This document shows positions 44,535-53,818 of a DNA stretch of 64,000 nucleotides, one piece after another (the first letter of the stretch is position 1; each line of letters starts with the position of its first letter). Source of the stretch: Streptomyces sp. (lineage in GTDB: Bacteria; Actinomycetota; Actinomycetes; Streptomycetales; Streptomycetaceae); assembly GCF_031181555.1 (NCBI RefSeq), contig NZ_JAPSKQ010000005.1, positions 24,437-88,436 of the forward strand. Reading direction: 5' to 3'. A model generated the notes under the pieces. That model did no database searches. It saw only the letters and a list, made by a program, of their open reading frames with translations, and was not told the origin of the DNA. The position numbers were made by a program, and so were the translations under genes.

Positions 44535-45256
44535 GCGAGCCGACCGAGGCGAACGGGGCGACGGAGGCGACGGAGACGGCCGGTGGCGCCGGCGGGCGTC
44601 GTGTGCGCGTCGTCCTCGTCGACGACCACCGCATGTTCCGCACGGGCGTTCAGGCCGAGATCGGGCGGACCGAGGAGACGGGTGTCGAGGTGGTCGGCGA
44701 GGCCGCGGACGTCGACCAGGCGGTCACGGTCATCACCGCGACCCGGCCCGAGGTGGTCCTCCTCGACGTGCACCTGCCCGGTGGCGGCGGCGTCGAAGTG
44801 CTGCGCCGCTGTGCGCCGTTGATGGGCGACACCGAGCAGCCGGTGCGTTTCCTGGCCCTGTCGGTGTCGGACGCGGCGGAGGACGTGATCGGGGTGATCC
44901 GGGGCGGTGCCCGCGGGTACGTGACGAAGACGATCACCGGGACCGATCTGATCGACTCGATCTTCCGGGTCCAGGAGGGCGATGCCGTCTTCTCCCCGCG
45001 CCTGGCCGGCTTCGTCCTCGACGCCTTCGCCTCGACCGACGCCCCTCCGGTCGACGAGGACCTCGACCGTCTCACCCAGCGCGAGCGCGAGGTGCTGCGG
45101 CTGATCGCCCGCGGGTACGCCTACAAGGAGATCGCCAAGCAGCTGTTCATCTCCGTGAAGACGGTCGAGTCCCATGTCTCGGCGGTGCTGCGCAAGCTCC
45201 AGCTGTCCAACCGGCACGAGCTGACCCGCTGGGCGACGGCGCGCCGGCTCGTGTGA
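44531..45256 (+). CDS. LuxR/NarL-family response regulator
   Basis: 241 aa. A receiver domain (~25-145) has D31/D32 and phospho-acceptor D79 (VVLLDVHLPG), and T/K switch positions. A C-terminal LuxR HTH (~175-241) reads LTQREREVLRLIARGYAYKEIAKQLFISVKTVESHV. The first ~22 residues are a Glu/Thr/Ala/Gly-rich tail. It is cotranscribed with the PspC-sensor kinase gene (ATGA overlap) and likely controls the divergent PspC-domain gene; the system is akin to LiaRS/VraSR envelope-stress circuits. Confidence 0.95.
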   Translation: MSEPTEANGATEATETAGGAGGRRVRVVLVDDHRMFRTGVQAEIGRTEETGVEVVGEAADVDQAVTVITATRPEVVLLDVHLPGGGGVEVLRRCAPLMGDTEQPVRFLALSVSDAAEDVIGVIRGGARGYVTKTITGTDLIDSIFRVQEGDAVFSPRLAGFVLDAFASTDAPPVDEDLDRLTQREREVLRLIARGYAYKEIAKQLFISVKTVESHVSAVLRKLQLSNRHELTRWATARRLV

Positions 45257-45581
45257 CGGACGGACGCCGCAGGCCACCCGCGTCGCGCCCGCGAACGGCA
45301 TCCGGTCGACGGGACCCGGGCGTACCGGGCCGACGGGGTTCGGGCACCGTGCGCGGGCGGGGCCGGCGGCGGTGCGGCGCACGGGGGAGCGGGCCGCCGT
45401 CGGGCCTTTCCCCGCGCCGTCCTCGTCACGTTCACGCAGCGCGATGACCGATGCGCCGAACACGGGTGGGGCGAGAGGGCCGTGGTGCCGTGCGGTGCGC
45501 GCGTGAGACAGGCCGCCCTTGCGGCGTTCCGCGCAGGGCCGGTGCCGGACGGGTCGGTGGGCCTGGCTAGGCTCCGGCCTC
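45257..45581. other. gap without gene
   Basis: 325 bp. No hairpin terminator for the response regulator gene was seen. The 3' end holds a weak match to the PafBC promoter motif: GGGTCGGTG-N8-TAGGCT at 45551-45573, with the -10 8 nt before ATG 45582. Confidence 0.45.
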
Positions 45582-45935
45582 ATGGACGTACTCCTCCACC
45601 TCTTCGTCGGACTGCACATCATCGGCATCGCGTCATTGCTCGGTGGCTTCCTCACCCAGATGAAGGCGATGGGCGAGGGCACCGCCCGTTTCGGTCCGGC
45701 GATGCTGCACGGTGCGCTGACGATGCTGGTCACCGGGGTGATCCTGGTCGGCCTCAACCAGGCCCAGGACCACTCCGTGAACAACATCAAGATCGGGGTG
45801 AAGCTGGCCCTGCTGATCGTGATCCTCGGCCTGGTCTACGTGAAGCGGGACGAGGAGAAGGTGGACAAGGGCGTGTTCGGCCTCGTCGGACTGCTGACCA
45901 CGGCGAACATCTTCATCGCCGTGCTGTGGACCTGA
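45582..45935 (+). CDS. small integral membrane protein
   Basis: 117 aa, with four hydrophobic segments: MDVLLHLFVGLHIIGIASLLGGFL; GPAMLHGALTMLVTGVILVGL; IGVKLALLIVILGLVYV; VFGLVGLLTTANIFIAVLW. A loop (NQAQDHSVNNIKIG) and a charged segment (KRDEEKVDKG) separate them. No Shine-Dalgarno precedes ATG 45582, but TAGGCT ends 8 nt upstream, so the mRNA is probably leaderless. I know it only as a conserved hypothetical membrane protein. It is convergent with the NlpC/P60 gene. Confidence 0.85.
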   Translation: MDVLLHLFVGLHIIGIASLLGGFLTQMKAMGEGTARFGPAMLHGALTMLVTGVILVGLNQAQDHSVNNIKIGVKLALLIVILGLVYVKRDEEKVDKGVFGLVGLLTTANIFIAVLWT

Positions 45936-45953
45936 TCCCTCCCGTACGGGCAC

Positions 45954-45969
45954 GGCCGCGATCGCGGCC
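45954..45969. repeat. 16-bp perfect palindrome between convergent genes
   Basis: GGCCGCGATCGCGGCC lies in the 53-bp gap between the convergent small membrane protein and NlpC/P60 genes. It could help terminate transcription, though the absence of a loop makes this weak. Confidence 0.4.
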
Positions 45970-45988
45970 CGCGCGGTGCGCCCCGTGG

Positions 45989-47185
45989 TCAGGCGGGGCG
46001 CACGACGCTGTGGATCGAGGACTCGCCGTCGTAGTAGATCGACTCCTCGCGGACGTACGTGCCGGGCTTGGGGGCGTGGATCATCTTGCCGTTGCCGGCG
46101 TAGACGCCCACGTGGGTGATGTCGTCGTAGAAGAACACGAGGTCACCGGGTTGTGCCTGGGACACGGGGACCGTCGTGCCGGCGTCCACCTGGTCGTAGG
46201 TCGTGCGGGGGAGGGTGACGCCGGCGGCCTTCCAGGCGGCCTGGGTGAGGCCGGAGCAGTCGTAGGAGCCGGGACCGGTGGCGCCCCAGACGTACGGCTT
46301 GCCGATCTGCGCGCGGGCGAAGGCGAGGGCCTTCTCGGCCTTGGCGGCGTACGAGGAGCCGGCCGACGACGAGGGCGGGGCGGTCGAACCGGAGGACCCG
46401 GACGCGTCCGACGTGCCCGAGGTGCCGCTCTCCTGCCGAGCCGCCTCCTCCCGGGCCTCCTCCTGGGCCCTCTGCCGCTCCGCCTGCTGCCGGGCCAGCT
46501 CGGCGGCCTTGCGGGCGGCCTCCTTCTGCTTCTTCTTCTCGATCGCCGCGAGCCGTGCCTTCTCCTCGGCGGTCAGCTCCGACATCAGCTCGCGCGCGTC
46601 CGCGAGCTTCTTCTGGACGGTCGCCTTGGCCGTCTTCAGGTCGCCCTGTGACTCGGTCAGCGTCTGGAGGCTCTCGGTGGCCTCCCGGCGCTTCTTCATC
46701 GTCTCGGACTGCTGCGTGACGTAGTCGTCGACCGCTTCCTTCTGGCGGCCGGTCATCCGGTCCATCAGCCGGCTCTGGTCGAAGAAGTCCTGCGGCGAGT
46801 CCGCGAGCAGGAAGGTCGCGGTGTCGGGGACGCCGGCGCCGGTCCGGTACTGGGCGGCGGCGAACGACCCCAGCTTCTCCCGCGCCTCGTTGAGCTTCTG
46901 GGTGCGCTTGGCCACGTCGTCGAGGAGGGTGCCGACGCGCTTGCGCTGCTTCGCGGTCCTCTCCTTGGCCGCGTTGTACTTCTCGGTCGCCGACTCCGCC
47001 TGGCGGTAGAGGTCGTCGACCTTCTTCTCGACCTCCTCCAGGCTCGGTTTGTTGTCGTCCGAGGGGGCGGCGGTGGCCGTCTGGGAGAGCAGGGCCACGG
47101 AGGTCAGGGCGGCCGTGGCGAGGGCGGGGGGCCGTATGCCGGCCACGCGCGGGCCGGAGGTGCGCGACTTGCGGTGCGACGCCAA
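45989..47185 (-). CDS. secreted NlpC/P60 peptidoglycan endopeptidase with coiled coil
   Basis: 398 aa. A Sec signal (residues ~1-40) precedes a long coiled coil (~45-245; SLEEVEKKVDDLYRQAESATEKYNAAKERT..., KKKQKEAARKAAELARQQAERQRAQEEAREEA), a Ser/Thr-rich linker and a C-terminal NlpC/P60 domain with C310 (YDCSGLT), H358 and H370. It should cleave within peptide stems of the cell wall; the coiled coil fits RipA/FtsEX-controlled hydrolases. The start is TTG 47185, with GGAAGGAG at 9-nt spacing as part of a c-di-AMP riboswitch leader. Regulation by c-di-AMP is thus expected. Confidence 0.94.
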   Translation of the reverse strand: MASHRKSRTSGPRVAGIRPPALATAALTSVALLSQTATAAPSDDNKPSLEEVEKKVDDLYRQAESATEKYNAAKERTAKQRKRVGTLLDDVAKRTQKLNEAREKLGSFAAAQYRTGAGVPDTATFLLADSPQDFFDQSRLMDRMTGRQKEAVDDYVTQQSETMKKRREATESLQTLTESQGDLKTAKATVQKKLADARELMSELTAEEKARLAAIEKKKQKEAARKAAELARQQAERQRAQEEAREEAARQESGTSGTSDASGSSGSTAPPSSSAGSSYAAKAEKALAFARAQIGKPYVWGATGPGSYDCSGLTQAAWKAAGVTLPRTTYDQVDAGTTVPVSQAQPGDLVFFYDDITHVGVYAGNGKMIHAPKPGTYVREESIYYDGESSIHSVVRPA

Positions 47186-47194
47186 GGGAGGCGA

Positions 47195-47345
47195 CTCCTT
47201 CCATGGTCCGCCTACCGGGTTAGCTGTCGGGTTCGGGCGGGTGGTTCGGAAGGGTTGCCCTACGGCCGCTCCGCGAGGGAGTGGGCCGATTCACCCCAGG
47301 GTCTCGGTTGGGTCCCCGGCTCCGGCTGCCGCGGCGGCGGCGACG
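47195..47345 (-). ncRNA. c-di-AMP riboswitch (ydaO/yuaA type)
   Basis: The minus-strand leader of the NlpC/P60 gene shows the ydaO-yuaA signature in order: GGGGACCCAAC, GGGGUGAAUCGG, GUAGGGCAACCCUUCC, GAACCCGACAGCUAACC, GGUAGGCG and GGAAGGAG. The class is known to bind c-di-AMP and, in Streptomyces, controls muralytic genes such as rpfA by reducing expression when ligand is bound. The last element overlaps the Shine-Dalgarno, so either translational or transcriptional control is possible. Ends are approximate. Confidence 0.92.
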
Positions 47346-47407
47346 GACTCGGCGGAGGCCGCGCGGCCCGGCGAGGTTCGCCGGTGCGGGTCGAGCGGCC
47401 CGCCCGC

Positions 47408-47437
47408 ACCGTAGCCAACTCGTGTGGCGCCTGTGAA
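47408..47437 (-). promoter_or_regulatory. promoter of riboswitch-NlpC/P60 gene
   Basis: Minus-strand TTCACA (47437-47432), 18-nt spacer, TACGGT (47413-47408): a good HrdB-type promoter, ~60 bp upstream of the riboswitch. Confidence 0.65.
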
Positions 47438-47593
47438 GGTTGATGGGTGATATGCCCGATACATTTTCGTGACCTCGCGCCTCGTGTCACGCAGGGTGAG
47501 ACGGCGGTGCCGACGGGTGCGCGGGGCGTGAGGGCCGGGCGGAGCGCCGGCCGGCCCCCGGAATCCCGGAGATGTTCCCGGGGCGGCCGCGGG

Positions 47594-47616
47594 CTGTCGG
47601 TGGAGCGCCCTAGACT
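47594..47616 (+). promoter_or_regulatory. PafBC (RecA-independent DNA damage) type promoter of pcrA
   Basis: CTGTCGGTG, exactly 8 nt, then TAGACT: one mismatch (first base) to the mycobacterial consensus tTGTCRGTg-N8-TAnnnT. ATG 47626 begins 9 nt after the -10, leaving a leader of only a few nucleotides. Confidence 0.65.
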
Positions 47617-47625
47617 CGGAGAGCG

Positions 47626-50109
47626 ATGAGCAGCCTCTTTGACGAAAGCTTCCTGGCGGACCTCCAGGCCCGGCAGGGCCCCGCGGACGAGCCCCCGCCG
47701 CCGCCCGAGGACGATCACGTGCCGGAGCCGATTCCGGACGATCTGTTCGGCGGGAAGTTCGACGTGCCGCCGGACCGGGACGCGTACTACCGCGACGGTG
47801 CCCCGCGCCCGGTCGTGGACTCCGCCGCGCTGCTGGAGGGGCTGAACGACAACCAGCGTGCCGCCGTCGTGCACTCGGGCTCCCCGCTGCTCATCGTGGC
47901 CGGCGCCGGCTCCGGCAAGACCCGGGTGCTCACGCACCGCATCGCGTACCTGCTCGCCGAGCGGGGCGTCCACCCCGGCCAGATCCTCGCGATCACCTTC
48001 ACCAACAAGGCCGCCGGTGAGATGAAGGAGCGCGTCGAGCATCTCGTCGGGCCGCGCGCGAACGCGATGTGGGTGATGACCTTCCACAGCGCGTGCGTGC
48101 GCATCCTGCGCCGCGAGAGCAAGAAGCTCGGCTTCACGTCGTCGTTCTCGATCTACGACGCCGCCGACTCCAAGCGGCTGATGGCCCTGGTCTGCCGCGA
48201 CCTGGACCTCGACCCCAAGCGCTTCCCGCCCAAGTCCTTCAGCGCCAAGATCAGCAACCTGAAGAACGAGCTGATCGACGAGGAGGACTTCGCCGCCCAG
48301 GCCGCGGACGGTTTCGAGAAGACCCTCGCCCAGGCCTACGCCCTGTACCAGTCGCGGCTGCGCGAGGCGAACGCCCTCGACTTCGACGACCTGATCATGA
48401 CGACGGTCCATCTGCTCCGCGCCTTCCCGGACGTCGCCGAGCACTACCGCCGTCGCTTCCGCCACGTCCTCGTCGACGAGTACCAGGACACCAACCACGC
48501 CCAGTACGCCCTGGTCAGGGAGCTCGTCGGCCCCTCCGAGCAGCCCGTCGGCGCGCCGCGGGGCGCGGGCGAGGCGGCGCCCGCCGAGCTGTGCGTGGTG
48601 GGTGACGCCGACCAGTCGATCTACGCCTTCCGCGGCGCGACGATCCGCAACATCCTCCAGTTCGAGGAGGACTACCCGGACGCGACGACGATCCTGCTGG
48701 AGCAGAACTACCGCTCCACGCAGACCATCCTGAGCGCGGCCAACGCCGTCATCGAGCGCAACGAGTCCCGCCGCCCCAAGAACCTGTGGACCAACGCCGG
48801 TACCGGCGCGCTGATCACCGGCTACGTGGCCGACACCGAGCACGACGAGGCACAGTTCGTCGCCGACGAGATAGACCGCCTCACGGACGCGGGCCGGGCC
48901 AAGGCGGGCGACGTCGCCGTCTTCTACCGCACCAACGCCCAGTCCCGTGTCTTCGAAGAGGTCTTCATCCGCGTCGGCCTCCCCTACAAGGTCGTCGGCG
49001 GCGTCCGCTTCTACGAGCGCAAGGAGGTCCGGGACGTCCTGGCCTACCTGCGGGTGCTCGCCAACCCCGAGGACTCGGTGCCGCTGCGCCGCATCCTCAA
49101 CGTCCCCAAGCGGGGCATCGGCGACCGCGCGGAGGCCATGATCGACGCCCTGGCCCAGCGCGAGAGGATCAGTTTCCCCCAGGCACTGAGGCGCGTCGAC
49201 GAGGCGTACGGCATGGCCGCGCGGTCGGTGAACGCCGTGAAGCGGTTCAACACGCTGATGGAGGACCTCCGGACGATCGCCGAGTCCGGTGCGGGCCCGG
49301 CCACCGTCCTGGAGGCGATCCTCGAACGCACCGGCTACCTCGCCGAGTTGCAGGCCTCCACCGACCCGCAGGACGAGACCCGGATCGAGAACCTGCAGGA
49401 ACTCGCGGCCGTCGCCCTGGAGTTCGAGCAGGAGCGCGGTGAGGGGGAGCAAAGCACCCTGGCCGAATTCCTGGAACAGGTCGCGCTGGTCGCCGACTCC
49501 GACCAGATCCCCGACGAGGACGAGGACGGCTCCGGCGTCATCACCCTGATGACCCTGCACACCGCCAAGGGCCTGGAGTTCCCGGTCGTCTTCCTGACCG
49601 GCATGGAGGACGGCGTCTTCCCGCACATGCGCGCCCTCGGCCAGACCAAGGAGCTGGAGGAGGAGCGGCGCCTCGCGTACGTCGGCATCACACGCGCGCG
49701 CGAACGGCTGTACCTCACCCGGTCGACGATGCGCAGCGCGTGGGGACAGCCGTCGTACAACCCGCCCTCGCGCTTCCTGGAGGAGATCCCGGCCGCGCAC
49801 GTGGAGTGGAAGCGGACGGGGGCCGGTTCGCCCGCGTCCTCCGGGCCGGCCTCCGGGGTGGCGGCCTCGCTGTCGTCGTCCCGCTCCCGCTCGTCGGCGG
49901 CGGGCGCCTCGGGCTTCGCCACCCGCCGGGCCGCGGAGAAGCCCGCCGTGTCGCTGGCGGTCGGGGACCGGGTCACGCACGACCAGTTCGGCCTCGGCAC
50001 GGTGGTCGCGGTGAAGGGCACGGGCGCGAACGCGGAGGCGACCATCGACTTCGGGGACACCAAGCCGAAGCGGCTGCTGCTGCGGTACGCGCCGGTGGAG
50101 AAGCTGTAG
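47626..50109 (+). CDS. pcrA: ATP-dependent DNA helicase UvrD/PcrA
   Basis: 827 aa. Superfamily 1A helicase: Q-motif region NDNQRAAVVHSG, Walker A GAGSGKT (93-99), motif Ia (ITFTNKAAGEM), DEYQDTN, GDADQSIYAFRGA, QNYRST, LMTLHTAKGLEFPVV and YVGITRARERLYLTRS. It unwinds 3'-tailed DNA in nucleotide excision and mismatch-type repair and clears stalled transcription or replication. A ~70-residue Ser/Ala-rich linker precedes the C-terminal Tudor-like domain (GDRVTHDQFGLGTVVAVKG), which in relatives binds RNA polymerase. ATG 47626 has GGAGAG very close. The promoter matches the PafBC DNA-damage motif. Confidence 0.96.
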   Translation: MSSLFDESFLADLQARQGPADEPPPPPEDDHVPEPIPDDLFGGKFDVPPDRDAYYRDGAPRPVVDSAALLEGLNDNQRAAVVHSGSPLLIVAGAGSGKTRVLTHRIAYLLAERGVHPGQILAITFTNKAAGEMKERVEHLVGPRANAMWVMTFHSACVRILRRESKKLGFTSSFSIYDAADSKRLMALVCRDLDLDPKRFPPKSFSAKISNLKNELIDEEDFAAQAADGFEKTLAQAYALYQSRLREANALDFDDLIMTTVHLLRAFPDVAEHYRRRFRHVLVDEYQDTNHAQYALVRELVGPSEQPVGAPRGAGEAAPAELCVVGDADQSIYAFRGATIRNILQFEEDYPDATTILLEQNYRSTQTILSAANAVIERNESRRPKNLWTNAGTGALITGYVADTEHDEAQFVADEIDRLTDAGRAKAGDVAVFYRTNAQSRVFEEVFIRVGLPYKVVGGVRFYERKEVRDVLAYLRVLANPEDSVPLRRILNVPKRGIGDRAEAMIDALAQRERISFPQALRRVDEAYGMAARSVNAVKRFNTLMEDLRTIAESGAGPATVLEAILERTGYLAELQASTDPQDETRIENLQELAAVALEFEQERGEGEQSTLAEFLEQVALVADSDQIPDEDEDGSGVITLMTLHTAKGLEFPVVFLTGMEDGVFPHMRALGQTKELEEERRLAYVGITRARERLYLTRSTMRSAWGQPSYNPPSRFLEEIPAAHVEWKRTGAGSPASSGPASGVAASLSSSRSRSSAAGASGFATRRAAEKPAVSLAVGDRVTHDQFGLGTVVAVKGTGANAEATIDFGDTKPKRLLLRYAPVEKL

Positions 50110-50129
50110 GGACCGACCGCGCCGGCCGA

Positions 50130-50156
50130 GGAGCCCCGTCGGTGCGGCGGGGCTCC
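50130..50156. terminator. convergent terminator pcrA / M23 peptidase
   Basis: 9-bp perfect stem GGAGCCCCG / CGGGGCTCC with 9-nt loop between the two convergent stops at 50109 and 50178. Confidence 0.75.
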
Positions 50157-50177
50157 CCGGCCCCGGCCGGGCGGGTG

Positions 50178-51704
50178 CTACGACGGGTTGAGGCCGTGGC
50201 TGCGCAGCCACGCGAGCGGGTCGATCGTGGAGCCACCGCCGGGCCGCACCTCGAAGTGCAGGTGCGGTCCGGTCGACTTCCCCGAGTTGCCGGAGAACGC
50301 GATCGGGTCGCCGGCCTTCACGGTCGTACCCGGAGCGACCCGGTAGCTGGAGAGGTGGCAGTACCACGTCTCCGTGCCGTCCTTCGCGGTCACGATCATC
50401 ATGTTGCCGTACGAGACGTTGAACTGGGTGCGCACCGTACCGTCGGTCGCGGCCATCACGGTCGAGCCGTACGGCACGGGGAAGTCGATGCCGGTGTGCA
50501 CGGACATCCAGTTGGTGCCGGCCTGGCCGTAGTAGGCACTGAGGCCGTGCTGCGCGACCGGGAGCGCGAACTTCGGGCGCAGCCGCTCCTTGCGGGCCGC
50601 CTCCTCCGCCGCCCGCCTCCGCTCGGCCTCCTGCTGGGCCTTGAGGTCGATGCGCTCCTGGGTGCGGCTGGCCCGGTCGGCGAAGTCGTCCGCTCCGGCG
50701 GCGAGGCTTTCGAGCTGGGTGTCCAGCTTGATGTTGGCGACGGACGGTTCCACCGGCTGCGCGTCCGCCGCGGTCGTCGTCTCCCCGCCGTCGTCGGTCA
50801 GGTTGCCGACGGAGGCGGCGGCGATCCCGGCGACACCCATCACACAGGCGGAGGGCACGGCCACCGTCAGCAGCGCGGAGCGCTTGGGGGGCGTACGGCG
50901 GCGGGAACGGGACCCGCCGCGCGAGGCCGCGCGCGGCGACGGGACGGGAACGACCTCCTCCTGCTCTTCGAGCAGGTGCACCGCCGGCAGCTCACCCGTG
51001 CCGTCCGAGTCGCCGTGAGCGGGGTCGTCGTAGGAGGCCTGTTCCTCCGAGGCCGGGGACGACTGCGGGTCCTCGAACCGCTCGAACGTGGCGGTGGCCT
51101 GCTGGTCGAAGGATTCGCTCTGCGGCTCGTGGGCGTCGGGCGCCGGGGCGGCGGCGCCGCCGTCGGAATTCCACTGCGTGGCGTCGTAGGCACCGGTGTC
51201 GAAGGTCTGGGTGCCCCAGTCCCAGTGCTGGGTCTGGTCGGCGGGGTTCCCGGACTGGTCGGGCTGGAGCCAGGCACCCGCCTCCCACTGACCGCCGGCG
51301 TCGGGTGCGGTGCCCTGCGGCGGGATCAGCGGCAGGTGCTGCTGACCGGTGGTCCACGCCGTCGCGTCGTAGGCGCCGGTGTCGTAACCGGCGTGCTGCT
51401 GGGCCGCGTACGCGTCGTACTGCGCGGTGTCCTGGTCACCCGTGGGCCAGTGCACGGTGCCGTACGCACCCGTGTCGGGGCCGCCGCCCGGGAGGTCGCC
51501 GAAGAGGGGATCGGTGTCGAAGCCCGCGAGGGCGTGACTGCCGGTACCGAAGCCGGTGGGGGCGAAACCGGCGGCGTCGTGGCCGCCGTACGGGGTGAAG
51601 TCGCCGTACTGGGCTTCCTGGGTGCCGTACGGCGCGTAGGGCGCCGAGGCGGCGTCGGAAGCCGGAGCCGGGGCCATGGTCCCCGACGGGTGACGGTCGT
51701 TCAC
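50178..51704 (-). CDS. M23/LytM metallopeptidase with long disordered cytoplasmic region
   Basis: 508 aa. The first ~250 residues are low-complexity, rich in Tyr/Asp/Gly/Gln with repeated DTGAYDAT/W motifs (GYDTGAYDATAW, TFDTGAYDATQW). A basic segment (SRGGSRSRRRTPPKR) and one transmembrane helix (LLTVAVPSACVMGVAGIAAASVG) lead to a coiled coil (AQQEAERRRAAEEAARKERL) and a C-terminal LytM domain with zinc ligands H403-x3-D407 and H483 (HLHFEV, H481 catalytic). It likely cleaves peptidoglycan cross-links at the outer membrane face. GTG 51704 has weak AGAGAAG; ATG 51677 is possible. Confidence 0.92.
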   Translation of the reverse strand: MNDRHPSGTMAPAPASDAASAPYAPYGTQEAQYGDFTPYGGHDAAGFAPTGFGTGSHALAGFDTDPLFGDLPGGGPDTGAYGTVHWPTGDQDTAQYDAYAAQQHAGYDTGAYDATAWTTGQQHLPLIPPQGTAPDAGGQWEAGAWLQPDQSGNPADQTQHWDWGTQTFDTGAYDATQWNSDGGAAAPAPDAHEPQSESFDQQATATFERFEDPQSSPASEEQASYDDPAHGDSDGTGELPAVHLLEEQEEVVPVPSPRAASRGGSRSRRRTPPKRSALLTVAVPSACVMGVAGIAAASVGNLTDDGGETTTAADAQPVEPSVANIKLDTQLESLAAGADDFADRASRTQERIDLKAQQEAERRRAAEEAARKERLRPKFALPVAQHGLSAYYGQAGTNWMSVHTGIDFPVPYGSTVMAATDGTVRTQFNVSYGNMMIVTAKDGTETWYCHLSSYRVAPGTTVKAGDPIAFSGNSGKSTGPHLHFEVRPGGGSTIDPLAWLRSHGLNPS

Positions 51705-52067
51705 CAACTTCTCTTTCGCCTCGACAACAGGGGCTGCGAGAGCAGTGCGGCGACTGTACCCGGCGGTATGCGGGCACGACAATCTTCGGCAGGTTTCGCG
51801 CGCGCAGGAAACGGGCAATCGGTCGTCTTTTGGCGGACTGCGGGCGCGCCCTTGGCCCTGTGTTCGATGCCTGTTCGAGGTGGGGTGCGGGGCGACGGCC
51901 TAAGTGGGGCGTGCCGGGCGGTGGTTGTTCGGACGAGGGCGTTGTGCCGTCCCGGTCGTGGGCGTGTCGTCGGCCCCGGGCGTGTCGTGCGCCGTCCCAC
52001 CGCCGGGCGGCCGTCCGGGTCCGCCGCGCCGGATCCGGGCCACCGCCGGGTCGCTGCCGGTCCGCCG
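51705..52067. other. gap upstream of M23 gene
   Basis: 363 bp. It holds the minus-strand promoter at 51753-51782; from 51830 to 52067 I see no gene or strong structure. Confidence 0.5.
51753..51782 (-). promoter_or_regulatory. promoter of M23 peptidase gene
   Basis: Minus-strand TTGTCG (51782-51777), 18-nt spacer, TACAGT (51758-51753), about 50 bp upstream of GTG 51704. Confidence 0.6.
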
Positions 52068-52934
52068 TCAGGCGACCGTCAGACCCTCCGCGCGACCCGT
52101 GGACGGCTCTCCGGGATGCGCCGTGTCCAGGGCCTGCCGTATGCCGGTCGCCACGGCCGGGTGCACGGGCAGGGCGAGGTGGCCGACGCCGCTCACCCGT
52201 ACGTTCTGCACCATCAGGTCCGGGTGCTCGATGCAGGCCGTCTCCAGCGGCTCCATGATGTGGTCGAGGTCGCTCCAGAAGGCGACGAAGTGCGTACGGC
52301 AGCCGGGCGCGGGCAGAGCGAGCTCCTCGAGCACCGGCGAACCGGGGCGCATCTGCCGGACGATGGGATGCGCGTTGGCCAGCGGTGCGACACGGGTGCC
52401 CGAGTGCGGGGTGCCGAGCGTGACGAGCGTCCGCACACGGGCGTCACCGCCCAGTCGCTGCACGTAGTACCGCGCGATCAGCCCTCCGAGGCTGTGCCCG
52501 ACCACATCGACCCGACTGCTGCCCGTGCGCTCGCAGACCTGCTCTATGTGCCGGCCGAGCAGTTCGGCCGCGATGCGGATGTCACAGGTCAGCGGCGAGT
52601 AATTGAGGGATTCGATCTGCTGCCTGCCGTGCTGGACGAGGCTGCGGCGCAGCAGGAGGAAGACGGAGCGGTTGTCGATGAAGCCGTGCAGCAGCACGAC
52701 CGGGGGCTTGGCCTCCCGCGGCAGCTGCGCGGCGCCGCCCGGTGCGGGCGGTGCGGGAGCCGGGCCCCGCCGCTCCTGGACGATGCCGGCGGGATAGAGC
52801 AGCAGGTGGCCGGCCAGGATCGCGAACTCCAGGGCGGTGGCCTTCAGCAGGGCCAGGGAGAGATCCGCCAGCCGGCTCGGCAGAAGACGCCGGCAGAGCG
52901 GCAGGAAGGGAAGAGCTGCCTGGGTGACCTTCAT
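52068..52934 (-). CDS. alpha/beta hydrolase, lipase-like
   Basis: 288 aa. Residues ~20-50 are hydrophobic (LADLSLALLKATALEFAILAGHLLLYPAG), giving an uncleaved N-terminal anchor. The hydrolase core has the oxyanion HG motif (PVVLLHGFIDNRSVF) and nucleophile elbow GHSLGG (S148), with later Asp/His candidates near SDLDHIM and VGHLALPVHP. It resembles triacylglycerol lipase/esterase EstA-type proteins that act on acyl chains. ATG 52934 has GGAGG at 6-nt spacing. The partner of the adjacent mutase gene, if any, is not indicated. Confidence 0.9.
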   Translation of the reverse strand: MKVTQAALPFLPLCRRLLPSRLADLSLALLKATALEFAILAGHLLLYPAGIVQERRGPAPAPPAPGGAAQLPREAKPPVVLLHGFIDNRSVFLLLRRSLVQHGRQQIESLNYSPLTCDIRIAAELLGRHIEQVCERTGSSRVDVVGHSLGGLIARYYVQRLGGDARVRTLVTLGTPHSGTRVAPLANAHPIVRQMRPGSPVLEELALPAPGCRTHFVAFWSDLDHIMEPLETACIEHPDLMVQNVRVSGVGHLALPVHPAVATGIRQALDTAHPGEPSTGRAEGLTVA

Positions 52935-53401
52935 GGCCGACCTCCTGTCGGCACGCGGAGGGACGGCTCTGTCCCCCGTGTGCCCTCATGGGGAATCGCG
53001 ACGAGAACGGTCGACGGTGCGCGTGCGACGCGTGGAGAGGTGCGGTGGTACGGCGGCCTCGTCGTGGATTCCTTGTGCGCAGGGTCCCACCGTTGCCCGT
53101 GTGCCGCACGGGCACGCGGTGCGGGGGCCGCGGGACCCCGGGACGCTGCGCGGCGAACGTGTCCCACTGTGTGATTTCCCCCTCGCTCCGCACCGCGAAA
53201 CTGCCGGTTGCGGGATGCTGGAGATAACGTTCGTTCACTTCCCCGGTCGGTCCGGGCCGGGGTGTCCGTGCCGCGGTGGCACGCCCGGTGCAGTGGGCGA
53301 CGGGATATGCGGTACACGCGACGTGCGCGACGTGCGCGGTATGACGAATGTGTGCGGTACTTGTCGGTACGGATGGATGTAGTCGCTTCATGGAGGCAGT
53401 G
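52935..53401. other. divergent gap hydrolase / icmB
   Basis: 467 bp. The last 100 bp before icmB contain recurring GCGGTA/CGGTAC elements (near 53308, 53335, 53353 and 53364) and a CGACGTGCG tandem duplication. No credible gene was seen. Confidence 0.45.

Positions 53402-53818
<417 letters not shown>

Noticed and set aside
53352..53380. Possible PafBC motif before icmB (TTGTCGGTA)
   Set aside because: The last base of the box is wrong and the hexamer at N8 is TGTAGT, which lacks the required A; not counted as a match.
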